Positions 41,721 through 50,101 of a stretch of DNA of 64,000 nucleotides are shown here, one piece after another. The position numbers and the translations under genes are program-made. This DNA comes from Haloimpatiens massiliensis. GTDB lineage: Bacteria; Bacillota; Clostridia; Clostridiales; Clostridiaceae. How positions within the stretch are numbered: position 1 is the stretch's first letter; each line of letters starts with the position of its first letter. The notes beneath the pieces were generated by a model. It saw only the letters and a program-made list of their open reading frames with translations, ran no database searches and had not been told where the DNA came from. Where the stretch lies: positions 245,963 through 309,962 of the forward strand of contig NZ_LT854637.1 in the NCBI RefSeq assembly GCF_900184255.1, given 5' to 3'.

Positions 41721-44700
41721 ACGAAAAAGACAGAGGGATTTTTAAATCTATTAAATAATGTGCCACTTAGTGTAAAGGAAAAAATAGCTCAGCTTTCTAA
41801 AAATGATGATATACTTAAGGGTTTTTTAGAATTGGTAGTTTTATATGGAGAAAAAGGAATTATAGTTAAAGAAAAAATAGAAAATATGGGTGGAGTATTT
41901 GAAGATTTAGGATATGGATTTGGGATAATAACTATAAGTGTTGATAGGCTAGAAGAAGTAGGTAGTATTGAAGAAATTCAATACATAGAATTACCTAAAA
42001 TATTATATGCTTCAGATTTAGAAAGCAATAGAGCTTCTTGCGTTCCACAGGTATGGAGTTTGTATGGGCTTACGGGAAAAGATGTACTTGTTGGATTTAT
42101 AGATTCGGGTATAGATTTTACTCATCCCGCTTTTAAAGATATAGAAGGTAATACAAGGATAGATTATATATATGATTTGTCTCAAGGAGGAAAAGTATGG
42201 GGTAAAAATGAGATAAATAGGGCTTTGGAATCTCCTAATCCATATGAAATAGTGAATGAGAGAGATTTATCTGGTCATGGAACACATGTAGCAGGCATAG
42301 CTTGTGCTGATGGCAATATAGATAAGAAATACTATGGAGTTGCATATGAAGCTTCTATAGCCATGGTAAAAATGACCCCAGAGGGAAAAGTAAACTATGC
42401 TAGGAGTACTCAGTTAATGAGAGGAATAAAATTTTTATTGGATAAAAGTAATGAAATTAAAAAACCGTTAGTTATTAATTTGAGTTTTAGTACTAATAAT
42501 GGAGCACACAATGGCAGTAGCTTGTTAGAAAAGTATATTAATACTATTTGTAATCTTGAAAGAATTAGCTTTGTGGTGGCTTCTGGAAATGAGGGAGACA
42601 GGGCGCACCATGTGGGAGGAATTTTAGAAACTTCCCAAAATATATCTATAAACATAGCAGAAGATGAGAGAGTTATAGTGTTGCAATTTTATAAAGATTT
42701 TCTTGATGATATAAGTATAGAAATAAAAAATCCAGCAGGTCTAGTATCACAAAATATATTCATAAATGAAGAATACTATGTGGGTACACTAGGTGATGAT
42801 AGGTATTATATATACAATAGTGGACCTAAGCCTTTCGATATAAATGGAGAAATAGTAATAACACTGTCTAGTCAAAAGGAGTTCATACTTGGGGGAGTTT
42901 GGCAAATAACTATAAATTCCTTACGTAGAACTAGAGGAAAGTATGATATATGGATGCCTATTGCTGAGGGTCTAAACCCAAATACAAAATTTTTAAACCC
43001 AAATCCATTTAATACACTAGGTATTCCAGCCACGGTACAAGGGGTGATATCTGTAGGTAGTTATAATTATAGATTAAATAGTATATCTAGCTTTTCTGGA
43101 AGGGGAGAAATAGGTGGAGATAAACCTGATTTAGTTGCACCGGGAGAGGGAATATTATCTTCAATTCCTATGGGAGAGTTTGATAGCTTGTCAGGTACTT
43201 CTATGGCAGCACCTCATGTGGCAGGGGCGGCGGCGATTTTAATGCAGTGGGGGATTGTTCAGGGGAATGATGTATATATGTATGGAGAGAGGTTAAAATA
43301 CTTTTTGCTTAAAGGAGCTACAAGGGACAAAAGTGATGTGAAATACCCAGGACCTATTTGGGGATATGGAAAATTGTGTGTAAAAGGGGGGATGGATTTG
43401 GCAAAGGGTACTAATGTTTTTAGACAACAGGTCAATAAAAAATCTTATATAGTGGAGTATGATGGTGACATAACTGCTTTGTTTAATAATGTGGATTTCG
43501 CTTATCCACTTATTTTAGATGAGCGGTATGCAGTAGTATATATTGATTCAGATAAGGCAGAAGATTTTTTTAGTAAAAGTAAAGAAATAATATATGTAGA
43601 AGACTTAACCCACTACACTTTAAATCAAGTTTCACCTTTAGATTCAGCTAATATATTAAAGTTTCATACTAGTCCATTCTTAAATTTAAGGGGGCAGGGA
43701 GTACTAGTGGGTATGGTAGATACAGGAATTGATTATTTAAATAAAGAGTTCATGTATGAGAATGATACCACTAGAATAATAGATATATGGGATCAAACAT
43801 TACCAGGAGATAGCTTCCCTAAAGACTTTGGTTTTGGGAGGGAATATGTTAGTCAGGAAATAAATAATGCTATAGAAGCTAAATCTAAGGGAGAGGACCC
43901 TTATGCTATTGTAAATAGTAAAGATGACATAGGACATGGAACCAACATGGCAGGAATAATAGGAGGTAGAGGTATAAATCCTCAATTGGTAGGAGCGGCA
44001 CCAGATTGTGAATTTGCAGTGGTTAAGTTAAAACCAGATAGGGTTATACCACCAGTAGGCGCTATTGAAGGGAAGGGTACACCTGTATATTCCAGTATAA
44101 ATATAATATTGGCAATAAAGCATCTGTACAATTTAGCAAAGAAATTGAATATGCCAACAGTAATATATGTACCTTTAGGAACTAATGAAGGGGCTCATGA
44201 TGGAAGTGCTATAGTGGAAAGATATATAGATGAAATAAGTAAAATAAGGGGTATAGTGGTAGTTACTGGATGTGGAAACCAGGGTGATGGAGATATTCAT
44301 ACAGATGGGGTACTTAAACAAGGTGAAGAGAGAATTGTTGAGATAAAGGTAGATGAAATGGAGAGGGATTTAAGTTTTGAAATTTGGTGTAAAAAACCTG
44401 ATAAAGTATCTATAGGAATAATATCACCTTCAGGAGAAGTAGTAGATAGAATACCGGCAAAGGCTCAGGAGCAGGAAGAGGTAAGATTAGTTTATGAAGG
44501 TAGCATTATATTCGTAAAATATTTTATTCCAGAAGAAATAACTGGAGATGAACTTATCAGGGTTAACATTCAAAATATAACTAGTGGGATATGGAGATTT
44601 AAATTAATAGGGGATTATATAGTAAGTGGAAGATATGATATATGGCTTCCGCAAAGAGAACTTCTTAAAAATGGAACTAGATTTTTAGCACCATCCCAAT

Positions 44701-45245
44701 ATGTAACTCTTACCATACCATCTACTTCTAATAGAATTATATCTTGTGCTTATTATAATCAAAATAATAATACGGTAGTGGCAGCTTCTGGTAAAGGTTA
44801 TACTAGAGACTTAAGAGTTAAACCAGATATAGCAGCAGGGGGAGTGAATGTAACAACTACTGCTGTAGGAGGAGGAATAACTACAGTAAGCGGAAGTAGT
44901 GTGGCAGCGGCAGTAACTGCAGGAGCTTCAGCTTTGCTTTTAGAATGGGGTATAGTTAAGGGAAATGATATTACAATGTACTCTACTAAATTAAAAACTT
45001 ATCTTATAAGAGGAGCCAGACAGAGAACTGGAGATATTTATCCTAATAGAGAATGGGGATATGGCCAATTAGATTTAGATAAAGTTTTTATAAGTGCAAG
45101 AAATATTAAAACAAAAAAACGTATATATACAAATATAAATACAGAGCAAATGTATGAGGAAAATTTAATTACTAGGAAGGAGAAAAATATTTATATAAAT
45201 ATACCTGAGGATATATATGAATTAATATATAATGTTTTAAATTAA
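41721..45245 (+). CDS. Tandem subtilisin-like germination protease (Csp family)
   Basis: At least 1161 aa from GTG 41760; 13 more residues if the ACG at 41721, seven bases after GAGGTG, is the start. It holds a prodomain (~1-95), a subtilase domain (~105-545), a linker and a second subtilase domain (~640-1110). Counting from 41760, domain 1 has Asp115, His173, Asn277 and Ser481. Domain 2 has Asp654, His726, Asn840 and Ser1047. In C. difficile the analogous fusion keeps only one active domain; here both triads look complete. However, domain 2 has Ser-Gly-Ser-Ser-Val-Ala-Ala-Ala in place of Ser-Gly-Thr-Ser-Met-Ala-Ala-Pro. It is expected to activate pro-SleC, encoded next, during spore germination. 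Confidence 0.88.
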   Translation, partial: TKKTEGFLNLLNNVPLSVKEKIAQLSKNDDILKGFLELVVLYGEKGIIVKEKIENMGGVFEDLGYGFGIITISVDRLEEVGSIEEIQYIELPKILYASDLESNRASCVPQVWSLYGLTGKDVLVGFIDSGIDFTHPAFKDIEGNTRIDYIYDLSQGGKVWGKNEINRALESPNPYEIVNERDLSGHGTHVAGIACADGNIDKKYYGVAYEASIAMVKMTPEGKVNYARSTQLMRGIKFLLDKSNEIKKPLVINLSFSTNNGAHNGSSLLEKYINTICNLERISFVVASGNEGDRAHHVGGILETSQNISINIAEDERVIVLQFYKDFLDDISIEIKNPAGLVSQNIFINEEYYVGTLGDDRYYIYNSGPKPFDINGEIVITLSSQKEFILGGVWQITINSLRRTRGKYDIWMPIAEGLNPNTKFLNPNPFNTLGIPATVQGVISVGSYNYRLNSISSFSGRGEIGGDKPDLVAPGEGILSSIPMGEFDSLSGTSMAAPHVAGAAAILMQWGIVQGNDVYMYGERLKYFLLKGATRDKSDVKYPGPIWGYGKLCVKGGMDLAKGTNVFRQQVNKKSYIVEYDGDITALFNNVDFAYPLILDERYAVVYIDSDKAEDFFSKSKEIIYVEDLTHYTLNQVSPLDSANILKFHTSPFLNLRGQGVLVGMVDTGIDYLNKEFMYENDTTRIIDIWDQTLPGDSFPKDFGFGREYVSQEINNAIEAKSKGEDPYAIVNSKDDIGHGTNMAGIIGGRGINPQLVGAAPDCEFAVVKLKPDRVIPPVGAIEGKGTPVYSSINIILAIKHLYNLAKKLNMPTVIYVPLGTNEGAHDGSAIVERYIDEISKIRGIVVVTGCGNQGDGDIHTDGVLKQGEERIVEIKVDEMERDLSFEIWCKKPDKVSIGIISPSGEVVDRIPAKAQEQEEVRLVYEGSIIFVKYFIPEEITGDELIRVNIQNITSGIWRFKLIGDYIVSGRYDIWLPQRELLKNGTRFLAPSQYVTLTIPSTSNRIISCAYYNQNNNTVVAASGKGYTRDLRVKPDIAAGGVNVTTTAVGGGITTVSGSSVAAAVTAGASALLLEWGIVKGNDITMYSTKLKTYLIRGARQRTGDIYPNREWGYGQLDLDKVFISARNIKTKKRIYTNINTEQMYEENLITRKEKNIYINIPEDIYELIYNVLN

Positions 45246-45249
45246 TAAT

Positions 45250-45272
45250 ATAAGGCACATTCAAATAGGAAT
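45250..45272. repeat. Family B fragment
   Basis: ATAAGGCACATTCAAATA, the left terminus of family B, immediately after the csp stop; the rest is replaced by a heptamer-rich palindrome. Confidence 0.6.
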
Positions 45273-45485
45273 TTGTAAAGTAGGTAAGAGGTAAAAAGTA
45301 AGAAGTAAGAGTGAAAAAGTAAGAACTAATAGGTAAAAGGTAAGAGTTTCTTTAAAAAATTCAGCAAAGCGGAATTTTTATCACAACTATTACTTATTAC
45401 CTGTTACTTACAAATTAATTTAAAAAACTCTTTGAGTTTTATCCTTAACTCTTACTTCTTAGCTATTACCTATTACTTACCTGCA
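45273..45485. repeat. Heptamer-rich palindrome (GTAAGAG/TTACTTA type)
   Basis: The left half is built of GGTAAGA/GTAAGAAG/TAAGAGT words; the right half of the complements CTTACTTC/TATTACC/TTACTTACC. Two smaller hairpins sit in the middle: AAAATTC..GAATTTTT and AAAAACTC..GAGTTTT. The whole can fold into a long imperfect stem between csp and sleC. Confidence 0.75.
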
Positions 45486-45688
45486 AATTTCAAATTATAG
45501 TTAGTTTCTAAAAGAGCTTTATTCTTCATTTTAAATTTTATATTTTTATTTTTTAACTGCGAAAGTTCAATAAATAAAAGTCACAATTATAATTATCTAA
45601 ATGATTAAGAGATTATTAGGCATTAAGAACATTTTGTATGTAAAATCCATATTATTGTTATTAGAGTAATTATATAAGGAGATTAAAT

Positions 45689-47011
45689 ATGCCAAATGAA
45701 GGTACCGTTCAAGTGCAAGTTTTTGAAGGTGAAACCTATATACCTATAGAAGGAGCTAAGGTAAGCATAGTTCAAAGACCAGAAGACAGTACAAGACAGT
45801 TAGAAGAAACTACTACTACAGATACATCTGGTTTAACAAATGAGTTAGGATTAAATGCTCCATCTTTGGAGTTTTCTATGAAACCTTCAGACAAATTACC
45901 GTATAGTTTTTGTGACATAAGGGTAGAGGCGCCAGGATATAGAACATTATTTGTAAAAGATTGCCAGATATATCCCGATTCTTTGGCTGTGCAACAATGC
46001 AAAATGGAAAAGGTAGCACCAAATAGACAAGGGGAAGAATTAGTTGATATACCACCTAATACTTTAGTAGGAAACTATCCTCCGAAGATACCAGAGGACC
46101 CTAATAAAGAAGAACCTAAACCAACAGGAGGAGTAGTACTACCGGAACCTGTGGTCCCAGAATTTATAGTAGTTCATGCTGGAGTTCCTAATGATCAATC
46201 AGCACCTAATTATACAGTTAGATATAAGGACTATATAAAAAATGTAGCTTCCAGTGAAATTTTTGCTACTTGGCCAGAAACAACTATAAGAGCTAATATA
46301 TATTGTATAATATCATTTACATTGAATAGGATATATACAGAATGGTATAGGGGAAAGGGAAAAAACTTTGATATAACTAATTCTACTGCTTATGATCATG
46401 CTTTTACTTATAGAAGAAATATATATGCAAATATAAGCAGGATAGTGGATGGTATATTTTCCACATATGCCAAAAGACCAACGAGAAAGCAACCACTTCT
46501 TACACAATATTGTGATGGGGTAAAAGTTCAATGTCCAGGGTGGCTTACTCAATGGGGAAGTAAGTATCTAGGAGATGAAGGAAAAGTTCCGTATGAAATA
46601 CTAACTAGATTTTATGGAGCAAATTTGGAATTTCAAACAGCAAAGCAGGTTAGAGGAATCCCTATGTCTTATCCAGGATATGTGTTAAAATTAGGCTCAT
46701 CAGGTGAGCCGGTTAGAACTATACAAACTTACTTAAACAGAATTTCTCAGGACTACCCAGCAATTCCTAAGGTTATAGTAGATGGAATATATGGACAGAG
46801 TACTAAAAATGCAGTTACTACATTCCAAAAAGTTTTTTATTTACCACCAATAGGGGTAGTAGATTACCCAACTTGGTATAAAATATCAGATATATATGTG
46901 GCGGTTACTAAAATAGCAGAATTACAACCTAGGGGAGGGGAAAAAGCTGTTTTTATTCCACCAACACCTTATACCAATCTTTATCATCCAACAATAGAAT
47001 ATCCTATATAG
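45689..47011 (+). CDS. sleC: Spore cortex-lytic enzyme SleC
   Basis: A 440-aa spore cortex hydrolase made as an inactive pro-form and cut by a Csp protease at germination. The N-terminal region (~1-110) with a Val-Gln-Val-Phe-Glu-Gly-Glu opening is the pre/pro part, followed by a Pro-rich linker (~125-150). The catalytic region (~155-330) follows. A C-terminal peptidoglycan-binding domain (~333-400) has the repeat signature Leu-Gly-Ser-Ser-Gly-Glu-Pro-Val and Val-Asp-Gly-Ile-Tyr-Gly. Placement right behind the Csp gene supports the call. The ribosome site is AAGGAG. Confidence 0.93.
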   Translation: MPNEGTVQVQVFEGETYIPIEGAKVSIVQRPEDSTRQLEETTTTDTSGLTNELGLNAPSLEFSMKPSDKLPYSFCDIRVEAPGYRTLFVKDCQIYPDSLAVQQCKMEKVAPNRQGEELVDIPPNTLVGNYPPKIPEDPNKEEPKPTGGVVLPEPVVPEFIVVHAGVPNDQSAPNYTVRYKDYIKNVASSEIFATWPETTIRANIYCIISFTLNRIYTEWYRGKGKNFDITNSTAYDHAFTYRRNIYANISRIVDGIFSTYAKRPTRKQPLLTQYCDGVKVQCPGWLTQWGSKYLGDEGKVPYEILTRFYGANLEFQTAKQVRGIPMSYPGYVLKLGSSGEPVRTIQTYLNRISQDYPAIPKVIVDGIYGQSTKNAVTTFQKVFYLPPIGVVDYPTWYKISDIYVAVTKIAELQPRGGEKAVFIPPTPYTNLYHPTIEYPI

Positions 47012-47080
47012 AAAAAAATTAATAAAGTGGTATAATTTATATAGTAGAACTTAGTTTTAATATAAAATTAGGAAGTTTAG

Positions 47081-47110
47081 GAGAATTGATTCACGTCAAT
47101 TCTCTATTTT
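47081..47110 (+). terminator. Rho-independent terminator
   Basis: GAGAATTGA (47081-47089) pairs with TCAATTCTC (47096-47104), then a T-rich run, downstream of sleC. Confidence 0.75.
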
Positions 47111-47307
47111 ACATAAAATTTATTTAATATTAATTATTAATAAAAAATATATATAAACGAATATATAATTGTGATTATACTTTTTTAGTTAGTGAGGCTA
47201 TTAATAGTTAGTAAAGACTTATAAAAATATATAAAATGCCATAAAAAATTATTAAGAAATGGAGGTGTATCGTTAGAGAAACTATAAGTTTCTTGTAACG
47301 GAGTAAT

Positions 47308-49107
47308 ATGAAGGGGACAATAGTAGCAACTTGGTTAAAAACATGTAGAAAATTATATAATGATGAAATTGTAGACAGAGCTATGGAATCTGCTGGGTGG
47401 GAAACTAGTAGAATATTTTCTCCATTAGAAGATGTGGAGGATTCTAAGATAAAAAGAGTTATAGAAAATGTAGCTTCTGGCGCAGGTTTGGATAGCAAAA
47501 AACTTTGGATGGAAATAGGAAAGAGTAATATAATGTCATTCCACGAGGATTTTCCAGCTTTTTTTCAACATGAAAATATGTATTCTTTTTTTAAATCCAT
47601 GTTTAATGTACACGTAGTAATGACTAGAAAATTTAAAGGAGCTAAGCCACCTATATTAAATATAAATCCAGTATCTAACAGGCAAGCTATATTTACATAT
47701 AGCTCCAATAGGGGTATGTTTGATTATTTTCTTGGCTTAATTCAAGGAAGTTGTCAATTTTTTAAAGAAGAAATACATATTGACGAATTAGAAAGACGAG
47801 ATGATTTCTTAAAGTTGAGGCTTACTTTTAATGAAGATATTTATTATAAAAAGGTGTATAAATTTAATAAGATATTATCCTTAGGTTTTATAAAAAAATT
47901 AGAAATTAAGGTTGCTGTATTTACATTTTTAATATCATTAATTGGAACTGTGCCTATTTTAGGGTTTCAAAATATTCTAAAGGGATTATTAATATCTTTA
48001 GTTTCTTCTGTAGCAGCATGTATAGGAACTCATTTGCTTATGAGGCCTAAAAATATGATTGAGGAAACTATAAAGCAAATTAATAGCCACAATTACAATG
48101 AAGACTCTGATATAGAAACGGATGACTTTTTCCAAGATATATTCAAATTGTTAAAAGGATATAAAGAAGTTATAAAAGCTGATTTTGTTGAGTTTAAAGG
48201 TGTTACAGATGAAATGAATAATTTTGTGAATAATATAAATTCTATATCTGATACTATGAGAGTTACTTCTGAGGAAATAGCTGGAGTTGTGGAGCAAGTA
48301 GCTAATGGAGCAGTGAGTCAGGCACAAAATACAGAGGGAACCGCATTGGCATTAAATGACAATGTACAAATGCTAAAGCGTATAGTAGAGAGTGAAAATG
48401 TAAACAAAGAAGAATTAGAAAAAGCTATTGAAAAAATAAATAATAGTTATGAAAATGTGCAAAAGACCAGTACTAATATATTAGATACTTTAGAAAAATT
48501 CCAAGGAGTAAAGAATAAAGGATTAGATTTACAGGGAAGAGCTAATGATATAACTGATATAGTTTTAATAGTATCCCAAATATCTGAACAAACTAATCTT
48601 TTGGCATTAAATGCCTCTATAGAAGCGGCTAGAGCAGGAGACCAAGGAAGGGGCTTTGCTGTGGTAGCAGAAGAAGTTAGAAATTTAGCAGAACAAACTA
48701 AAACTGCTGTAGAAGATATAAATTCAAATTTAGCTGAATTTGTAGGAGATATAAAGGATTTAGTGGACAGTATAGGAAATCAGTATGATGTACTAGAAAG
48801 TGAAACAAATAGCTTAGAAATGGTTAAAGAAATTAGTTATGAGGCTAATAAATCAATACAAACAGTATCTTCATCTATGATAAAAACTATAGATGAATTA
48901 AATAAAGAGGCAGATTCTATAGCTAGCATATATGAAAATATAGAGTCTCTAGCAGCTATTGCAGAAGAAAATTCCGCTTCTTCAGAGGAAGTAAGTGCTA
49001 GTGTAAATAGCTATACAAATGAGTTGAGAAAGTTAGTTGATAACATAGATAAATTCCAGAAAATTACGCAAATATTTAAAGGTGAATTAGTAAAATATAA
49101 AATTTAA
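47308..49107 (+). CDS. H-NOX methyl-accepting chemotaxis protein (heme NO sensor)
   Basis: A 599-aa chemoreceptor. Residues 1-180 are a heme-nitric-oxide/oxygen-binding domain opening Met-Lys-Gly-Thr-Ile-Val. His102 is the proximal heme ligand, and Tyr131-x-Ser133-x-Arg135 binds the propionates. Tyr140, the distal tyrosine that stabilises O2 in the Caldanaerobacter (Thermoanaerobacter) homologue, is also present at the same number. Two membrane helices (~198-245) follow. The cytoplasmic signalling part has the conserved hairpin around residues 430-465 (Glu-Gln-Thr-Asn-Leu-Leu-Ala-Leu-Asn-Ala). This architecture is the known C. botulinum NO sensor type. A small hairpin (47275-47303) precedes the start. 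Confidence 0.93.
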   Translation: MKGTIVATWLKTCRKLYNDEIVDRAMESAGWETSRIFSPLEDVEDSKIKRVIENVASGAGLDSKKLWMEIGKSNIMSFHEDFPAFFQHENMYSFFKSMFNVHVVMTRKFKGAKPPILNINPVSNRQAIFTYSSNRGMFDYFLGLIQGSCQFFKEEIHIDELERRDDFLKLRLTFNEDIYYKKVYKFNKILSLGFIKKLEIKVAVFTFLISLIGTVPILGFQNILKGLLISLVSSVAACIGTHLLMRPKNMIEETIKQINSHNYNEDSDIETDDFFQDIFKLLKGYKEVIKADFVEFKGVTDEMNNFVNNINSISDTMRVTSEEIAGVVEQVANGAVSQAQNTEGTALALNDNVQMLKRIVESENVNKEELEKAIEKINNSYENVQKTSTNILDTLEKFQGVKNKGLDLQGRANDITDIVLIVSQISEQTNLLALNASIEAARAGDQGRGFAVVAEEVRNLAEQTKTAVEDINSNLAEFVGDIKDLVDSIGNQYDVLESETNSLEMVKEISYEANKSIQTVSSSMIKTIDELNKEADSIASIYENIESLAAIAEENSASSEEVSASVNSYTNELRKLVDNIDKFQKITQIFKGELVKYKI

Positions 49108-49138
49108 TATACTTAATAAATAAGTGGGAGTGAGCTTT

Positions 49139-49705
49139 TTGAAAAATGAGTTTTATACGAAATTACAGATTAGTCCTATAATAGCAGCAGTAAATAATCT
49201 AAAAAAATTAGATAATGCAATACAATCTCCCTGTGAAATTATATTTTTACTTAAAGGTAATATTCTTAACTTAGATAAAATAGTTCATAAGGTTAAAGAG
49301 TCCGGAAAAAGTATTTATATACATGTAGACCTTATGGAAGGATTTGGAAAAGATGAATATGCCTTAAGATATACAAAAGAGAAGATAAATCCACATGGTA
49401 TAATAAGCACAAAGGCAAGTATAATAAAAGTTGCAAAAGATATAGAGCTATTTGCCATTCAAAGATTATTTATTTTAGATAATTTATCTTTAAATAGTGG
49501 AATAGCTACGGTTAAATCTATAAAACCAGATGCAGTGGAAATATTACCTGGTGTGATGAATAAAATAACGGAAAAAATCAGAAAAGAAATTAATGTGCCA
49601 GTAATAACTGGTGGATTAATTTCTGATAAGGAAGATGTAATAGGAAGTCTAAAGGCAGGAGCCATTGCTATTTCTACTAGTAAGGAAGAAATATGGTATA
49701 TGTAG
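49139..49705 (+). CDS. glpP: Glycerol uptake operon antiterminator
   Basis: A cytoplasmic TIM-barrel RNA-binding protein of about 188 aa. It is expected to bind glycerol-3-phosphate and let transcription pass the terminator in glp leaders. Family marks are Pro-Ile-Ile-Ala-Ala near residue 13, His-Val-Asp-Leu-Met-Glu-Gly-Phe near 61 and Val-Ile-Thr-Gly-Gly-Leu-Ile near 153. An in-frame GTG lies at 49124, but TTG 49139 has GGGAG about nine bases ahead and starts the conserved sequence. It begins 31 bp after the chemoreceptor gene, so the two may be cotranscribed. A likely target leader lies at 50026. Confidence 0.9.
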   Translation: MKNEFYTKLQISPIIAAVNNLKKLDNAIQSPCEIIFLLKGNILNLDKIVHKVKESGKSIYIHVDLMEGFGKDEYALRYTKEKINPHGIISTKASIIKVAKDIELFAIQRLFILDNLSLNSGIATVKSIKPDAVEILPGVMNKITEKIRKEINVPVITGGLISDKEDVIGSLKAGAIAISTSKEEIWYM

Positions 49706-49762
49706 GTCTTTAGTATATTTGAGTTTTAATTGTTATGTATAGGAAAATATAACATACTATAT

Positions 49763-49898
49763 GATTATCCCACAAAAAGCATTACATTCCCTGAATTATG
49801 AAATTTCTTAAATTAAATTTATTGTTCCGAGCTCTTATGCAAGTTATGGAGGAGAAATTTCATAATTCCATTACATTGTACCTTATTGTGGGTTAATC
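49763..49898. mobile_element. Family A MITE-like element, internally deleted
   Basis: A 136-bp copy in the opposite orientation: GATTATCCCACAAAAAGC at the left, CTTATTGTGGGTTAATC at the right. The 7-bp repeat ACTATAT flanks it exactly (49756-49762 and 49899-49905). It lies between glpP and the promoter of the glp operon. Confidence 0.87.
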
Positions 49899-49959
49899 AC
49901 TATATTATATACAATCACTCTTGTGAAAAAGTTAACTTTTTATAAGGCACATATGTCCG

Positions 49960-49989
49960 TTGACAAAGGTATCTATATTAAAGTATAAT
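49960..49989 (+). promoter_or_regulatory. Promoter of the glp operon
   Basis: TTGACA (49960-49965), 18-bp spacer, TATAAT (49984-49989). Confidence 0.85.
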
Positions 49990-50009
49990 AATTTTATAAT
50001 AAAATATGC

Positions 50010-50080
50010 GGCAAGAGTGAGAGAAAAAAGCCACGTTTATAAAGGGAGACCCTCTTTATAGATTGTGGTTTTTTTGCTTT
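50010..50080 (+). promoter_or_regulatory. GlpP-type antitermination leader
   Basis: A GC-richer hairpin (AAAAGCCAC...TTATAAAGGG, loop AGA, CCCTCTTTATA...GTGGTTTTTTT; about 50026-50078) forms a terminator between promoter and first gene. glpP is nearby, so this is the expected site of G3P-dependent antitermination. Confidence 0.75.
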
Positions 50081-50101
50081 TTGAGATTGAGGAGGATTAA
50101 A

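Noticed and set aside
50063..50101. Earlier start for the G3P dehydrogenase gene
   Set aside because: The added codons would be translated from the terminator hairpin, and the AGGAGG site fits only the ATG at 50102.
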